A stretch of DNA of 64,000 bases from Methylomicrobium sp. wino1 (GTDB taxonomy: Bacteria; Pseudomonadota; Gammaproteobacteria; Methylococcales; Methylomonadaceae): assembly GCF_003932755.1 (NCBI RefSeq), contig NZ_CP024202.1, positions 1,426,001 through 1,490,000 on the forward strand. The letters are read 5' to 3'. The notes beneath the pieces are model-generated. The model ran no database searches and was not told where the DNA came from. It worked only from the letters and a program-made list of their open reading frames with translations. The position numbers and the translations under genes were made by a program. Each line of letters opens with the position of its first letter. Within the stretch, counting starts at the first letter, position 1. Positions 43,190-52,625 of the stretch are shown here, one piece after another.

Positions 43190-44149
43190 ATGTATAAAAC
43201 ACTAGCAGTCTCTATATTCGCCTGGTTGATGGCATTTTCCATGCAGGCTGGAGCCGAGACGGGGTCTGTTCATTCGATCACACTGAAAGCGGTGGCTCTG
43301 GACTCCGGTCAATTAGCCTATCAAATGGTCAAGCACAAGATTAAAAGCCCTTCCGGTAAAGTCGAAGACATTACGAAACGTTACAGTCAGGAGGCATCGA
43401 TACCGGGGCCGGCTATCGTCATGACCGAAGGCGATAAAGCGGAAGTCACCTTGGAGCATGGCATCAAGGGCTCTAACGATCCGGTTAGTATTCACGTTCA
43501 TGGCGTGCATTACAAAATCGACAGTGACGGAACCATGAAAATACTTAATCACGTCAACGATCAAGCCGCCTTTCCCGGCAAACCTTACACCTATAAATGG
43601 ACGGCTGCAGTCGGCACCGCCGGTGCTTGGCCTTATCATGATCATACTTTCGGCAATCCCATGCTAGGTGCCGAGGATAAAGGTTTATACGGTACTTTGA
43701 TTATCAATCCGAAAAGCGGCAAAGTGCCGGCTCTGATCGACGGAAAAGTTCAAAACGTGGCTATAAAAGATATTAAGCGGGACTTTATTTTATGGATGCA
43801 TGAAACCACGTTCTGGGGCATGGAAGTTAATAATATCGCGAACCGTCAAGTACCGCTTTGGACTAATCCCACACTAGGCGCTCGTGAGAACGAACTGGTT
43901 CGTTTCCACGTCATCGGTATCGGCACAGGTTTTCATACCTTTCATCTTCATGCCCATCGCTGGATTCAACCCGGCACGACACATATCGTCGATACCTTCA
44001 ATATCGGGCCGATTCAACGCGAATCGTTCGTGGTCAAGGCCGGCGAAGGCGTCGGTCCGGGCATGTGGCATTACCACTGCCATGTATTGCAACACATGCA
44101 AAGCGGCATGATGGGCGGATTCAAAATCTTCGAATCGGCTAGAAATTAA
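43190..44149 (+). CDS. Secreted two-domain multicopper oxidase
   Basis: A 319-residue protein with a signal peptide (MYKTLAVSIFAWLMAFSMQA, cleavage after AGA). All four copper motifs are present in order: HVHGVHY, WPYHDHTFG, GFHTFHLHAHRW (HxxHxH) and WHYHCHVLQHMQSGMM (HCHxxxHxxxxM), so type 1, 2 and 3 sites are complete with Met as the axial type 1 ligand. The short length fits two-cupredoxin-domain oxidases that work as trimers. It would oxidise phenols, Cu(I) or another small substrate in the periplasm using O2. The cupredoxin-propeller gene follows 36 bp later, suggesting a shared copper or electron-transfer task. GTGAGG provides a ribosome site. Confidence 0.88.
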   Translation: MYKTLAVSIFAWLMAFSMQAGAETGSVHSITLKAVALDSGQLAYQMVKHKIKSPSGKVEDITKRYSQEASIPGPAIVMTEGDKAEVTLEHGIKGSNDPVSIHVHGVHYKIDSDGTMKILNHVNDQAAFPGKPYTYKWTAAVGTAGAWPYHDHTFGNPMLGAEDKGLYGTLIINPKSGKVPALIDGKVQNVAIKDIKRDFILWMHETTFWGMEVNNIANRQVPLWTNPTLGARENELVRFHVIGIGTGFHTFHLHAHRWIQPGTTHIVDTFNIGPIQRESFVVKAGEGVGPGMWHYHCHVLQHMQSGMMGGFKIFESARN

Positions 44150-44185
44150 TCCTAAAACAAATATGAAAATTGGAAGGTGAATATT

Positions 44186-46006
44186 ATGAAGAGCTACAAG
44201 AAAACTTATTTAGCAACGATGATTGCCGGAATTGTGTTAAACGGAAATGCACAGGCGGCTAAAGCCGATTTGGATGATGCTATCCTAAGCACGCCGGGGT
44301 TGATGCCTTCGGCAACCTTGGAAATGACCGACGAGCCTGGTTTGTGGTTTAAAGACCCGGTCGACGGAGATGCCTTGGTGGTGATAAAGCCGGGGCAAGC
44401 GGTACAAATAAAAATGGGCGATACCCGAACGGAACACACCATAACCAGCTTGCTTTGGCCTGCGGGAGCGAAGGATTTTCCGATCGATCAAGAACAACCG
44501 TCTAACGTGAGTATTACTGAAGCTTTGGGCACGCCGGGGCTTTATGTCTTTACCTGTAAAGTTCATCCGTATATGTTCGGTGCCGTCGTGGTCGACGATC
44601 CGGTAACCGAAGGTCTCGATATCGGCACCGAACTGGCCTTGGTGACCGGCGTAAAAGTGCCGGCCGATAGCGATATCGCCAAGCGTTTGCTGCGTACCTT
44701 TTTCGTAGTCACCACGCCGGACTTATGGCGCGATTATCGGGAGCCGGAATGGAAAGTGAACCTTCCGGATATACCCTTGAATATCAAAGGCCAAACCATC
44801 AGTCTCAGCGCATTGAGCTTGTCCATGCCGAATAAGTTGTTCAATCCCAAAACGCCCGGTGTCGGCGAGGTTTGGGTGAACACCCAATTCGAAATGATCG
44901 AAGGGAAAACCAAACCCGGTTCGGCGACCCGTATCGACGCGGCTAACTGGAAATTGGTCAACAAAGTCAAGGGTGTCGAGCAAGATTTGAATCACCCGCA
45001 TAATATGTGGTCCGATAAGCGCTATCAATATATTTATCAGACGCAATGGTTCGATAAAAGACTGATGACCTTCGAGCGCGAAAGCGGCAAAGTGACCAGT
45101 AACGTCGAAGTCGGTGAATCGCCATCGCATGTTTTGACGCGTCCCGGCGATGATAATCTTTATGTCGCGATCAACAATAGCGAGCATGTCGTTAAAATGA
45201 AAGGCGGTAGCCGCCCTGCAGCAATAAAAAGCATCAACACCGGAAAAAATAGCGGACCTCACGGGCATTTCATTACCGATGACGGTAAATATATGGTGAC
45301 CCCGAATGCCTTGGCAAGTAGCGTGTCGGTCGTCGATCTCGACACCGAAAAAAATATCATGATTCCGACCGGAGGCGTCATTCCGATAGCGGTGTGGGGA
45401 AAGCCTGACGGTCAACGCGCCTATGCCGCCAACTTATTGGGTACTCCGCCTATGTTAAGCAGTTTGACAGTCATCGACATTCCGGGCAAAAAGAAATTGT
45501 CCGACATCGACTTAGCTGCCGATTACGACCCGATTTCCGGAAAAATCAGCGGCGAGGCATACGGCTTGTTGCCGATACAAACGCCGGTTAGCCCTGACGG
45601 TAAGTATGTGGTGACCGCGAATACCTTGAGCATGAGCATCACGATTGTCGATACCGCAACGAATAAAGTCGTTAAAAGCTTGCCTTGCGAGGCGGGTTGT
45701 CATGGCATTCATTTCGGCATGAAAAAAGGCGGCGGTTACTATGCCTATGTCGCCAGCAAATTCGCGAACAACCTGATAGTTGTGGATATGGACAAGCTCG
45801 AATTGGCCGGCAGCATTTTGTTGGCCGATGCTAAAGATAGCAGCATAACAGCCCATAACGGCATGGGCGGGCAGGGCGTGTTGCCGTTGCCGTTGGTCGA
45901 GCACGGTTATTTGGCGCAAACTTTAAAGCTAAGCGGAAAAAAAGAGCTGAGTCCTCAGGTGGAAGGCTGGTTAAAGCAATTAACCAAGGAACAAAAAGGG
46001 ATTTGA
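44186..46006 (+). CDS. Secreted cupredoxin plus beta-propeller protein
   Basis: A 606-residue protein from ATG 44186 (GGAAGGTGA site; the GTG nine bases earlier is part of it). A signal peptide (MKSYKKTYLATMIAGIVLNG, ending QAAKA) is followed by a cupredoxin domain with a type 1 copper set (HTITSLLWPAG ... FTCKVHPYMFGAV: His, Cys, His, Met). Residues ~190-600 form YVTN/lactonase-like propeller blades (VEVGESPSHVLTRPGDDNLY, INTGKNSGPHGHFITDDGKY, TPVSPDGKYVVTANTLSMSI, LPCEAGCHGIHFG). Fusion of a blue-copper domain to a propeller suggests a periplasmic redox enzyme or electron carrier. Pairing with the multicopper oxidase suggests the two proteins exchange electrons or copper. Substrate unknown. 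Confidence 0.8.
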   Translation: MKSYKKTYLATMIAGIVLNGNAQAAKADLDDAILSTPGLMPSATLEMTDEPGLWFKDPVDGDALVVIKPGQAVQIKMGDTRTEHTITSLLWPAGAKDFPIDQEQPSNVSITEALGTPGLYVFTCKVHPYMFGAVVVDDPVTEGLDIGTELALVTGVKVPADSDIAKRLLRTFFVVTTPDLWRDYREPEWKVNLPDIPLNIKGQTISLSALSLSMPNKLFNPKTPGVGEVWVNTQFEMIEGKTKPGSATRIDAANWKLVNKVKGVEQDLNHPHNMWSDKRYQYIYQTQWFDKRLMTFERESGKVTSNVEVGESPSHVLTRPGDDNLYVAINNSEHVVKMKGGSRPAAIKSINTGKNSGPHGHFITDDGKYMVTPNALASSVSVVDLDTEKNIMIPTGGVIPIAVWGKPDGQRAYAANLLGTPPMLSSLTVIDIPGKKKLSDIDLAADYDPISGKISGEAYGLLPIQTPVSPDGKYVVTANTLSMSITIVDTATNKVVKSLPCEAGCHGIHFGMKKGGGYYAYVASKFANNLIVVDMDKLELAGSILLADAKDSSITAHNGMGGQGVLPLPLVEHGYLAQTLKLSGKKELSPQVEGWLKQLTKEQKGI

Positions 46007-46140
46007 TACTCATCGCAGATCGAAATTCGGCACCGGGGTGCCGTAAAAGTCCCCGCATCTATATCCAGCACCTAAATTCCATAGGTCATTGGCAATGATT
46101 CAAAATCATGGCTTATTTAGGTGCTAGGTGAATACGTCAT
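46003..46140 (+). repeat. MITE-like repeat, partial copy at the stop codon
   Basis: ATTTGATACTCATCGCAGAT begins over the TGA of the propeller gene, as the 31136 copy does at the GAPDH-family stop (TTTGATATACCCATCGCAGA). The palindromic core 'cagcacctaaattcc...ttatttaggtgc' follows. The rest of 46140-46424 holds short REP-like pieces (for example 'cgccaactta') and no gene. Confidence 0.7.
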
Positions 46141-46424
46141 AAGCGCCAACTTAAGGTAATAGCGCGTCATTCCGTCAGGGATTCACTCCGGGCTATCCTG
46201 CCCGGAGCCCTTCGGGTAAATGCAAATCCGTTCCATACGGATTTGTGGCGGAATCCAGTGCCACAAATGGCAATGCTTAGCTTCATATTTATGTAACCGG
46301 GATATCGGTAATCTATGCCGAGATGACGAATAAATCGGAAAATAGGCCATAGGATAAGTGCTAAGTTGACGCTTATGGGCCTTCCCCCTTCCATACAGTT
46401 GTCGAAGTTATTTCATAATCGTTC

Positions 46425-48728
46425 CTAAGCGCCGCCGGTCAATTGATCAGGTGCGAAATCGTCGACCGCGATCGCTTTCATTTTGGCTTGCTCGGCCTTT
46501 TCGAGTAATTCATATTCGTCCTTGTCGATCAATTCCGATGACAAAGCCTGCTGCAGTATGGATGACGGCATGCCTTTGGGCAGCGCTCCTTGTTTTTGCG
46601 CGCCGCGGATTTTGGCCTCTGCCGTTACGGCCTCTAGCATTGCCCTAAAGGCGGTTTCGATGCGACCGGTAGGGTCGTCCGGGTCGGTGTTGATATAAAT
46701 GCCTTCCGTCAAACGTTCGCGCGCCGGGTTGTCGCTCAACAGTAATTTTGAGAGAGGACCGGTCAAGCTATCGCACGGCGGCGTGCAGGGTTTGCCGAGC
46801 GGAAACAACAAAACACGCAGCAAACCGGCGGAAAGTTTCGCCGGCAACAGCCGAAGCGTCTCTAATAACGATTGCTGGGCACGATGCAGGCTGTCTTGGC
46901 AGGCCCAATGCATCAGCGGCAGATCGTCCGTCGGCGCACCTTGATTCTCGAAATGCTTGAGCGCGCAGGAGCACAGGTACAAGTGGCTCAGCACGTCGGC
47001 CAACCGGCCGGAAATGCGTTCCTTACGTTTGAGTTGACCGCCCAGCGTCAGCAGCGCGATATCGGCGGTTAGCGCGAAGCCGGTGCTGAGCCGCGTCAAT
47101 TTCCGGTAATAACGCTTCGTTTCGCGGTCGCCGGGCGCGGCGGTCATCCGCGAGCCGCCAAAGCCGAACCAGAGTCCTCTTATCGCATTGTTCAAAAAAA
47201 AACGGATATGCCGCCACATTACCGAATCGAATTCACGCAACGCTTGGGCCGTATCGGTTCGGTTCAATGATTGCATTTCTTGTTGCACGAAGGGATGGCA
47301 GCGCACCGAACCTTGGCCGAAGATCATCATCGTGCGGGTCAGAATGTTCGCGCCCTCGACCGTGATACCGACCGGGACGACTTGATACAAACGGCCGATT
47401 GCGTTGGAAGGTCCCAGGCAAATGCCCGAACCGCCTTGAATATCCATGCCGTCGTTGACGATCCGCCGCATACCTTCGGTGAGTTGGTATTTCAATATCG
47501 CCGAGATCACCGCCGGTTTTTCGCCGGCATCGAGCGCCGCGCAGGTCACTTGCCGCGCGGCGTCCATCAGATAGGCGCTGCCGGCCATGCGCGCCAGCAC
47601 CTCTTCAATGCCTTCGAAGGCTCCGATCGGCAGATTGAACTGGTGCCTGATCCGCGCATAGGCGCCGGTGTTGCGGCAGATGAATTTGGCCGCGCCGACG
47701 CTTAGCGCCGGCAGCGAAATCGCGCGGCCGGTGGCGAGGCATTGCATCAACATTTTCCAGCCTTGGCCGGCCTGGGCCGCGCCGCCGATGATCCAGTCGA
47801 GCGGAATGAAAACATCCTTGCCCCAGTTAGGGCCGTTCTGGAAGGCCGAATCGAGCGGAAAATGGCGGCGGCCAATCGAAACGCCCGGCGTATCGGTCGG
47901 AATCAGCGCGACGGTAATGCCGATGTCTTCGGTTTCGCCCAATAGCCGGTCGGGATCGTAAAGCTTGAACGCCAATCCCAGGACCGTGGCGACCGGGCCA
48001 AGCGTAATATAACGCTTTTCCCAATTGAGCCGTATGCCCAAAACTTGTTCACCGCCTTCGAACGCGCCGTAACAGACGATGCCGGTATCGGGCATTGCGC
48101 CGGCATCGCTGCCGGCCAGCGGGCCGGTTAGCGCGAATGCCGGTATTTCGAGGCCGTCGGCCAAACGCGGTAGATAATGATTCTTTTGCTGTTCGGTGCC
48201 GTAGGCCAGCAATAGTTTGGCCGGTCCCAATGAATTCGGGACCATGACCGTGACTGCGGCGGTCGTGCTGCGGCTGGCGAGTTTCATGACGATTTGCGAA
48301 TGCGCGAAATCGGAAAACTCCAGACCGCCGTAGCGTTTCGGTATGATGATGCCGCAAAATTTATGTTGTTTGATATAGTCCCATACTTCCGCCGGTAAGT
48401 CTCGGCGCTTGAAGGTGATGTCCCAGTCGTCGAGCATCGCGCACAGGGTTTCCACAGGTCCGTCGATAAAGGCGCGCTCCTCGTCGCTGAGGCGCGCCGC
48501 GGGCAGCGCCGCGAGTTTGGCCCAGTCCGGACGGCCCGTGAACAATTCGGCGTCCCACCAAGTATTGCCTGCTTCGAGCGCCTCGCGTTCGGTTTGCGAC
48601 ATCGGCGGCAGGTTGCGGCGCATGACCTTGAACAGTGGCCGGGTCAGTAGACTGCGGCGTATCGGAGCATAGGCAACGATTCCGGCTAAGATAAGCCCGC
48701 TCGATACCGCGATAATGAATTCAGTCAT
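46425..48728 (-). CDS. fadE: Acyl-CoA dehydrogenase, FadE type with C-terminal DUF1974 region
   Basis: A 767-residue FAD-dependent acyl-CoA dehydrogenase, first step of beta-oxidation. One N-terminal membrane helix (FIIAVSSGLILAGIVAYAPI) is followed by a linker. The dehydrogenase domain then shows CGIIIPKRYGGLEFSDFAHS, FALTGPLAGSDAGAMPDTG (FAD/substrate region), DIQGGSGICLGPSNAIGRLY and GANILTRTMMIFGQGSVRCH. The last ~270 residues correspond to the FadE-specific C-terminal domain. Length is close to the ~814 residues of E. coli FadE. It is separated from the other fad genes (49168-54961) by the repeat at 48740-49105, which lies in its promoter region. Confidence 0.9.
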   Translation of the reverse strand: MTEFIIAVSSGLILAGIVAYAPIRRSLLTRPLFKVMRRNLPPMSQTEREALEAGNTWWDAELFTGRPDWAKLAALPAARLSDEERAFIDGPVETLCAMLDDWDITFKRRDLPAEVWDYIKQHKFCGIIIPKRYGGLEFSDFAHSQIVMKLASRSTTAAVTVMVPNSLGPAKLLLAYGTEQQKNHYLPRLADGLEIPAFALTGPLAGSDAGAMPDTGIVCYGAFEGGEQVLGIRLNWEKRYITLGPVATVLGLAFKLYDPDRLLGETEDIGITVALIPTDTPGVSIGRRHFPLDSAFQNGPNWGKDVFIPLDWIIGGAAQAGQGWKMLMQCLATGRAISLPALSVGAAKFICRNTGAYARIRHQFNLPIGAFEGIEEVLARMAGSAYLMDAARQVTCAALDAGEKPAVISAILKYQLTEGMRRIVNDGMDIQGGSGICLGPSNAIGRLYQVVPVGITVEGANILTRTMMIFGQGSVRCHPFVQQEMQSLNRTDTAQALREFDSVMWRHIRFFLNNAIRGLWFGFGGSRMTAAPGDRETKRYYRKLTRLSTGFALTADIALLTLGGQLKRKERISGRLADVLSHLYLCSCALKHFENQGAPTDDLPLMHWACQDSLHRAQQSLLETLRLLPAKLSAGLLRVLLFPLGKPCTPPCDSLTGPLSKLLLSDNPARERLTEGIYINTDPDDPTGRIETAFRAMLEAVTAEAKIRGAQKQGALPKGMPSSILQQALSSELIDKDEYELLEKAEQAKMKAIAVDDFAPDQLTGGA

Positions 48729-48739
48729 GGCTTAATTCC

Positions 48740-49105
48740 TGTTGCTGTGTAAGTTCGTAGATTTGGGTTCTTTATCTAATTTTTCGATATGCAAAACTCC
48801 GTTCTGGCAATGCCGGTTCCGGAGAGGGTGCGGTTGCTCGATCGACAGGCGTCGGCGGCAAGGCAGATTTTTGCTCCTCGGCAACTGCTCCTGCGTTGCC
48901 CTAATACACGCCATCCCTGGCGTAATGCAAAATCTGCATTCATGCCATCCATGGCAATCAGTCGCCGCCGTCGAGCCTACATGGACGTATTCACCCAGCA
49001 CCTAAATTCCATAGCCCATTGGCTATGGTTAACTATCTTGGATAATTTAGGTGCTGGGTTCACGGCGTCCTGTCGGGCGAGTGACCGCACCCTCCGCCAC
49101 CAGAT
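48740..49105 (+). repeat. Long mosaic intergenic repeat, copy A of an inverted pair
   Basis: Starts AAGTTCGTAGATTTGGGTTC, includes CCGGAGAGGGTGCGGTTGCT, GACAGGCGTCGGCGGCAAGG, the core 'cagcacctaaattccatagc' and ends GTGACCGCACCCTCC. The same modules in the same order occur in reverse orientation at 60105-60490. It lies just upstream of fadE. Confidence 0.8.
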
Positions 49106-49167
49106 AACTTTCATTTGCCGGGGCGATGGCCGGGCCTTCATGAACGTTACGTTGCTCGATTGCCCCG

Positions 49168-51483
49168 TCAGTTTCTCAACGGCTTGCCGGTTTTTAGCAT
49201 ATGTTCGAGCCTTGCTGCAGTGCCGGGTTGCTTGACCAGGTGCAAAAAGGCTTGTCGCTCCAGGTTCAACATGTCTTGTTCGCTAAGCGGATCGAGGGAG
49301 TCGGTGTCTCCGCCGCTCAATACGAAAGCCAGTTGGCTGGCGATTTCCCGGTCGTAGGCGGTTGCTTTACCCGAGAGCGTTAAGTTGCGCACGGCTATGT
49401 CAAGCGCCGCGCGGGCCGATGCGCCCGGTAAATAATAAACATAAGGTTCCGGCGGCCGATAATCGGCGATCATCGCCAGGGCGCGCGCTTTTGCGTCGGC
49501 CAGCAGACGGTCTTTGTTCATTGTGATGCCGTCATGTTCGGATAAATAGAGTAATTCCTTTGCCAGCAAGGCCGATTTGGACGTCTTGGCGAGTGCGATG
49601 GTCTCGAAGGCTTGCGAAATCGCCGGCATCGGTCCGCCCGGGCGGTTAGGCAAATTGATCCAGCGGCGCAGTAATTCCTTACAGCCGCCCCAGCCCGGCA
49701 CTAGACCGACTCCGGTTTCGACGAGGCCGGTATACAGTTCGGCATGAGCTTGCACCGCATCGCAATGCAGCAGAATTTCGCAACCGCCGCCCAGCGCCAA
49801 ACCGGACGGCGCGCCGACGACCGGGAAAGGCGCGTATTTCAAGGCTTGATACGTTTGTTGTCCGAGTTCGACGATTCGGGCGACGGCATCCCAATCTTGC
49901 CGCATCAATGCCGGGGCCAGCAGAGTTAGATTGGCCCCGGCCGAGAAATGCTCGGCTTCGTTATGGATGATCATGCCTTCGAAATTGTCACGGACGACGC
50001 CGATGCTTTGTTGGGTCAGGCTCAGGCTGTTCGGGTCCAAAGTATTCATTTTGCTATGGAACTCAAGGCAAGCGATGTCGTCGCCGATGTCCCACAGGCT
50101 GGCCGATGCATTTTCGATCAGCGGCGCGGTACGCCGTTTGATGTCGCAGAGCGACAGCATGCCGTCTGGACGGCGAACCGGTCGATAACGTCGCTCTTCG
50201 TTCTTACACTCCAGGACGCCTTGCTTGTCGGTGCGATAAAGTCTTTGCCGGTCCGCAAGCAGATAGGGAATGGGCTGGTGTTTTTCTTGTAGCCGTTCGA
50301 CGAACCAGTCGGCGCCGAGAAGGTCGAGTAGTTCGAACGGACCGTAACGCCAGTTGTAGCCGAGGCGCATCGCGGTATCGATCGCAAGCGGATCGTCGGC
50401 GATTTCCGGAATCAAGCTAGCCGCATAGCTTAGCGTGTCCGACCAGACCCGCCAGGCATAGAGGTTGAGTGCTTCGCCGCCGGATAAAAAATTTTTCAAA
50501 TCTTCAGGGCTGTGGCTGACACCATCGATGCGAAATTTTTCACTGACACGATAGTTGCCGGTTTGTAGATCTATCGCTTCCTTGATTTTGGTTTCGGCAT
50601 CGGGCTTGAGACGATAAAAGCCGCCAAGTCCCTTGCGTCCTGTGTAGCCGTTTTCGATCATGTCGGTTAGCAACCGCGGTACGGCACCGATCGCCCGTAA
50701 GCGGTCCTTGGCCGGTAGGCTTTGCTTAAAGCCGCTCAGAACATGCGGCATCAGATCCAGCCCGACCAGGTCCAGTAAACCGAACACGCCGGTTTTCGGA
50801 ATGCCGAATAGGGTCATCGCAGAGTCGCATTGTTCGACGGTTAAATTGCTCGCGATCGCTTCGAGCAATGCCGTTTGTATCCAAAAAGTGCCGATCCGAT
50901 TCGCAATGAAGCCCGGCGTGTCCTTGCAAGCGACGCAGCCTTTACCGAGACGCAGGTCTGCGAACGTCGCGACCGCATCGAACAAATCGGGTGCGATGTC
51001 GGGCGGCGCGATCAGTTCCAATAGGCGCATGTAGCGCGGCGGATTGAAAAAGTGAGTGATCATGAAGCGTCGCTTGAAGCTTTCGGATTGTTCCAAGGTC
51101 AGCACCTTCAGCGGCAGTGTCGAGGTGTTCGACGATATCAGCGCATCGGGTCGGCAGGCGGCGTCCAGTTGTCGATAAAGGTTACGTTTGATGTCCGGAT
51201 CTTCGAGCACGGCTTCGACGATCCAATCGGCCTCGGTCAGTCGACCTAAATCGTCCTCGATATTGCCGGGCGTGATCAGGCGGGCGTTATTCGGATGCAT
51301 CAGCGGTGAAGGTTCGGTGCCGAGCATTTTGGCGATCGCTTGCTCGGCAATCTGATTACGGTTCATTGCATTTTCGGGAACGACGTCCAGCAAGACTACC
51401 GGAATACCCGCATTGGCGATATGCGCGGCGATGCCGGTACCCATCACGCCTGCGCCGACGACCGCGGCTCGTTCGATGTTCAT
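49168..51483 (-). CDS. 3-hydroxyacyl-CoA dehydrogenase / enoyl-CoA hydratase fusion, FadN-type domain order
   Basis: A 771-residue bifunctional beta-oxidation enzyme. ATG 51483 has a GGAGG site and overlaps the thiolase stop (ATGA). The N-terminal dehydrogenase comes first: NAD loop VVGAGVMGTGIAAHIANAG, SSNTSTLPLKVL, catalytic-His region FMITHFFNPPRYMRLLE, and VGLDLMPHVL. The crotonase domain follows at the C-terminus: FSAGANLTLLAPA (oxyanion hole), GLALGGGCEILLHCD and TGVGLVPGWGGCKELLRRW. E. coli FadB has the opposite order, while Bacillus FadN (YusL) has this one and similar length. The crotonase catalytic Glu positions were not checked in detail. It is the last gene of the acyltransferase-thiolase-FadN operon. 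Confidence 0.9.
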   Translation of the reverse strand: MNIERAAVVGAGVMGTGIAAHIANAGIPVVLLDVVPENAMNRNQIAEQAIAKMLGTEPSPLMHPNNARLITPGNIEDDLGRLTEADWIVEAVLEDPDIKRNLYRQLDAACRPDALISSNTSTLPLKVLTLEQSESFKRRFMITHFFNPPRYMRLLELIAPPDIAPDLFDAVATFADLRLGKGCVACKDTPGFIANRIGTFWIQTALLEAIASNLTVEQCDSAMTLFGIPKTGVFGLLDLVGLDLMPHVLSGFKQSLPAKDRLRAIGAVPRLLTDMIENGYTGRKGLGGFYRLKPDAETKIKEAIDLQTGNYRVSEKFRIDGVSHSPEDLKNFLSGGEALNLYAWRVWSDTLSYAASLIPEIADDPLAIDTAMRLGYNWRYGPFELLDLLGADWFVERLQEKHQPIPYLLADRQRLYRTDKQGVLECKNEERRYRPVRRPDGMLSLCDIKRRTAPLIENASASLWDIGDDIACLEFHSKMNTLDPNSLSLTQQSIGVVRDNFEGMIIHNEAEHFSAGANLTLLAPALMRQDWDAVARIVELGQQTYQALKYAPFPVVGAPSGLALGGGCEILLHCDAVQAHAELYTGLVETGVGLVPGWGGCKELLRRWINLPNRPGGPMPAISQAFETIALAKTSKSALLAKELLYLSEHDGITMNKDRLLADAKARALAMIADYRPPEPYVYYLPGASARAALDIAVRNLTLSGKATAYDREIASQLAFVLSGGDTDSLDPLSEQDMLNLERQAFLHLVKQPGTAARLEHMLKTGKPLRN

Positions 51484-52625
51484 GATACTGCCTCCAGAAT
51501 GGTTGCAATGCCTTGGCCGCCGCCGATGCATTGTGTGGCCAGCGCATAACGCTTACGCTCGCGGTGCAGTAGGCTGGCCGCCTTGCCGGTGATGCGCGCG
51601 CCGGTCGCGCCGAGCGGGTGGCCAAGCGCGATCGCGCCGCCGTCGAGATTGAGTTTATCGGTAGGAATAGGCAGTTCCTGTAATACGGCCAGGGCTTGCG
51701 CGGCGAAGGCTTCGTTCAATTCGACGAGATCGATGTCTTCCAGCGATAAACCGGCTCTCTGTAAGGCTTTGTGCGTCGCCGCGACCGGGCCGATACCCAT
51801 GATCTCGGGCTGGCAGGCGGATACCGCGATCGACTTGATACGGGCTAGTTTCGGCAGTCCGTGTGCGTCGGCATAGGTTTCGCTGCAAACCAATACCGCC
51901 GCGGCGCCGTCGGTCAGCGGCGACGACGTTGCGGCCGTGACGCTGCCGTTTTCTTGCAGAAATGCCGGCTTGAGATCGGCCAGATCCTGTGCGGTCGAGT
52001 CGGGGCGTGGACAGCCGTCCTGATCGATGCGTTCGCCTCGGTGCGTTAGAATCGGCACGGTCTCATCGGCAAAGTCGCCGTTTTGTCGGGCGTGCTGCGT
52101 TTTGCGCTGACTGACCAACGCAAAAGATTCCTGGTCCCGGCGGGCTATGGAATACCGGCGAGCCAGGTTTTCGGCGGTCTCGCCCATGCTCATGTAGGCT
52201 TCCGGGTGTTTTTTATAGAGTCCCGGATGCGGCAAGGTATTGAATCCGCCCATCGGCACACGGCTCATCGATTCGACGCCGGCGCAAACGAATACTTCGC
52301 CGGCGTTCATTTGAATCGCGCCGGCCGCGATATGAATCGCTTGCATTGACGAACCGCAAAAACGGTTTACGGTCATGCCCGCGACCGATATCGGCAGTTC
52401 CGCCAGCTGCACGACGAGGCGCGCGAGATTGAGGCCCTGCTCGCCTTCCGGAAAGGCGCAGCCGAGAATCAAGTCTTCGATAGCGTTCGGGGCGACGCCG
52501 CACTTGTCAATCAGCGCCTTGACCACTTGCGCGGCCAAGTCGTCGGGTCTGACACGGGCTAACTCGCCTTTGCCCGCCGGCGTGAACGGCGATCTGGCAT
52601 ATCCTGCGATGACTACATTATTCAT
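51480..52625 (-). CDS. fadA: Acetyl-CoA acyltransferase (thiolase)
   Basis: A 381-residue thiolase. Nucleophilic Cys in MTVNRFCGSSMQAIHIAAGA, His in LDGGAIALGHPLGATGARI, and the proton-relay Cys in ATQCIGGGQGIATI; FNTLPHPGLYK and VELNEAFAAQALAVL are also typical. It cleaves 3-ketoacyl-CoA to acetyl-CoA, the last step of the cycle. It overlaps both neighbours by ATGA (start 52625 over the hydrolase-fusion stop, stop over the FadN-type ATG). It may form a complex with the FadN-type protein. Symbol by function; FadI-type naming would also be possible. Confidence 0.92.
   Translation of the reverse strand: MNNVVIAGYARSPFTPAGKGELARVRPDDLAAQVVKALIDKCGVAPNAIEDLILGCAFPEGEQGLNLARLVVQLAELPISVAGMTVNRFCGSSMQAIHIAAGAIQMNAGEVFVCAGVESMSRVPMGGFNTLPHPGLYKKHPEAYMSMGETAENLARRYSIARRDQESFALVSQRKTQHARQNGDFADETVPILTHRGERIDQDGCPRPDSTAQDLADLKPAFLQENGSVTAATSSPLTDGAAAVLVCSETYADAHGLPKLARIKSIAVSACQPEIMGIGPVAATHKALQRAGLSLEDIDLVELNEAFAAQALAVLQELPIPTDKLNLDGGAIALGHPLGATGARITGKAASLLHRERKRYALATQCIGGGQGIATILEAVS

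Noticed and set aside
44723-45415. 230-residue open frame on the minus strand
   Set aside because: It is a shadow of the cupredoxin-propeller gene, which has signal peptide, copper ligands and propeller repeats. The shadow has no motif or ribosome site.
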